From: Muricea muricata
Taxonomy: Eukaryota; Cnidaria; Anthozoa; Malacalcyonacea; Plexauridae
DNA length: 64,000 nt
Assembly: GCA_963855995.1 (NCBI GenBank)
Contig: OY979730.1
Coordinates: 4,847,341 to 4,911,340 of the forward strand
Direction: 5' to 3'
The position numbers and the translations under genes are program-made. Shown in pieces: positions 63,453 through 64,000 of this stretch; within the stretch, counting starts at the first letter, position 1, and the number at the start of each line of letters is the position of its first letter. A model generated the notes under the pieces. The model was not told the DNA's origin. It saw only the letters and a program-made list of their open reading frames with translations, and searched no databases.

Positions 63453-63692
63453 GGGGCCGGTTGTATCAAAGGCGTTTAGCTTAAACGGTGGATAAGTGAA
63501 ATTTAAAAATCAGTTTTACACCTAGTACGGAACCGAAATTATGAGTTGAAATAGAATAAATATTTAGCTTTATATATAATTGTTCTTCTCAGGTCAAATA
63601 ACTTCAGCTGGTTTGTTTATACAACATGGAAACGTGTTTCATATTTTTGACTTATCCACCGTTTAAGCTAAACGCCTTTGATACAACCGGCC
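63453..63692. repeat. MITE, 240 bp, with about 42-bp perfect TIRs, copy B only
   Basis: GGCCGGTTGTATCAAAGGCG continues into TTTAGCTTAAACGGTGGATA and is mirrored exactly at the right end. Copy A has the empty site (AAACCTAATACTTGCC, near 52828), and the filled site keeps CCT ... ACT at the borders, a probable 3-bp duplication with one change. The perfect TIRs and the empty paralogue mark a recent insertion. Confidence 0.85.
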
Positions 63693-64000
63693 ACTGATAC
63701 TTACCAAAGTCCAAGGCTGGGTCAAATAAGCATGAGAATTAGGCAAAAATAAAAAGCAATTGAAACTGAACAGATTCACTAAAGTTGTTTTTTTTTTTGG
63801 CAACTTATATCCTTAAGTGTAGATGACATGTAATTTTTAATGCCGTAATTCTCACACTTATTTAACCGAAACGCCTTCATTTGCATGGTACCTCGCAGCT
63901 GCTCTCAAACCACCTTCGTAATTTGCTTTAGTGTACACAAACAATGACTTCATTGTTCCTGCTTACCAAAACAAATCTGAAAGCACCAAGATACTTATCA

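Larger units (their letters stand above)
59225..64000. repeat. Segmental duplication, copy B (continues past the window)
   Basis: Collinear partner of copy A. It lacks the 2.4-kb element and carries instead about 400 bp extra near 60450-60860 and a 240-bp MITE at 63453-63692. Open frames within it (60626-60811, 61306-61587, 62349-62594) are not preserved in copy A. Confidence 0.8.

Overview
The window is eukaryotic, AT-rich and gene-poor. It holds spliced genes with GT/AG introns, a canonical eukaryotic tRNA-His, LINE remnants and a dense population of cut-and-paste transposons. My best guess is an invertebrate animal, probably a cnidarian. The reasons are a class A GPCR of anthozoan style, a Kolobok-type transposase, THAP remnants and CR1/L2-like LINE tails. 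The taxon is an inference, not something read directly.

Genes supported. (1) The 5' part of a rhodopsin-class GPCR runs off the left edge (927 to 1, minus). Its unusual residues (no Cys3.25, no Pro5.50, short second extracellular loop) resemble the MECA group. (2) An apparently intact 691-aa DDE transposase (3547-5622, minus) lies in a 3.2-kb TTAA-flanked Kolobok-like element, inserted in a ~190-bp tandem repeat. (3) tRNA-His(GTG) lies at 30092-30163, minus. (4) A three-exon C2H2 zinc-finger gene (32805-35666, plus) encodes 619 aa with eight fingers. (5) A small two-exon Cys-rich (CXC-like) gene, probably transposon-derived, lies at 38085-38443, minus.

Region by region. 1-1 kb: GPCR. 2.6-6.5 kb: 190-bp tandem repeat plus Kolobok. 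6.5-19.6 kb: AT-rich non-coding DNA with two decayed LINEs. 19.6-22.4 kb: a long-inverted-repeat MITE, then a second TTAA element carrying a THAP fragment and a nested LINE. 22.4-32.8 kb: mostly non-coding, with MITEs and the tRNA. 32.8-35.7 kb: zinc-finger gene. 36-39 kb: small MITEs and the Cys-rich gene. 39.3-44.0 kb: a large fold-back structure whose arms both carry a CGGA tetranucleotide VNTR and a ~19-bp minisatellite. 45.9 kb to the right edge: a segmental duplication (copy A 45955-55890, copy B from 59225). Each copy gained its own insertions, so each serves as the other's empty site.

I see no operon-like system or defence locus. The most interesting content is the nested, datable transposon biology: an apparently intact Kolobok, several TTAA-flanked elements, two fold-back elements, and insertions confirmed by paralogous empty sites.
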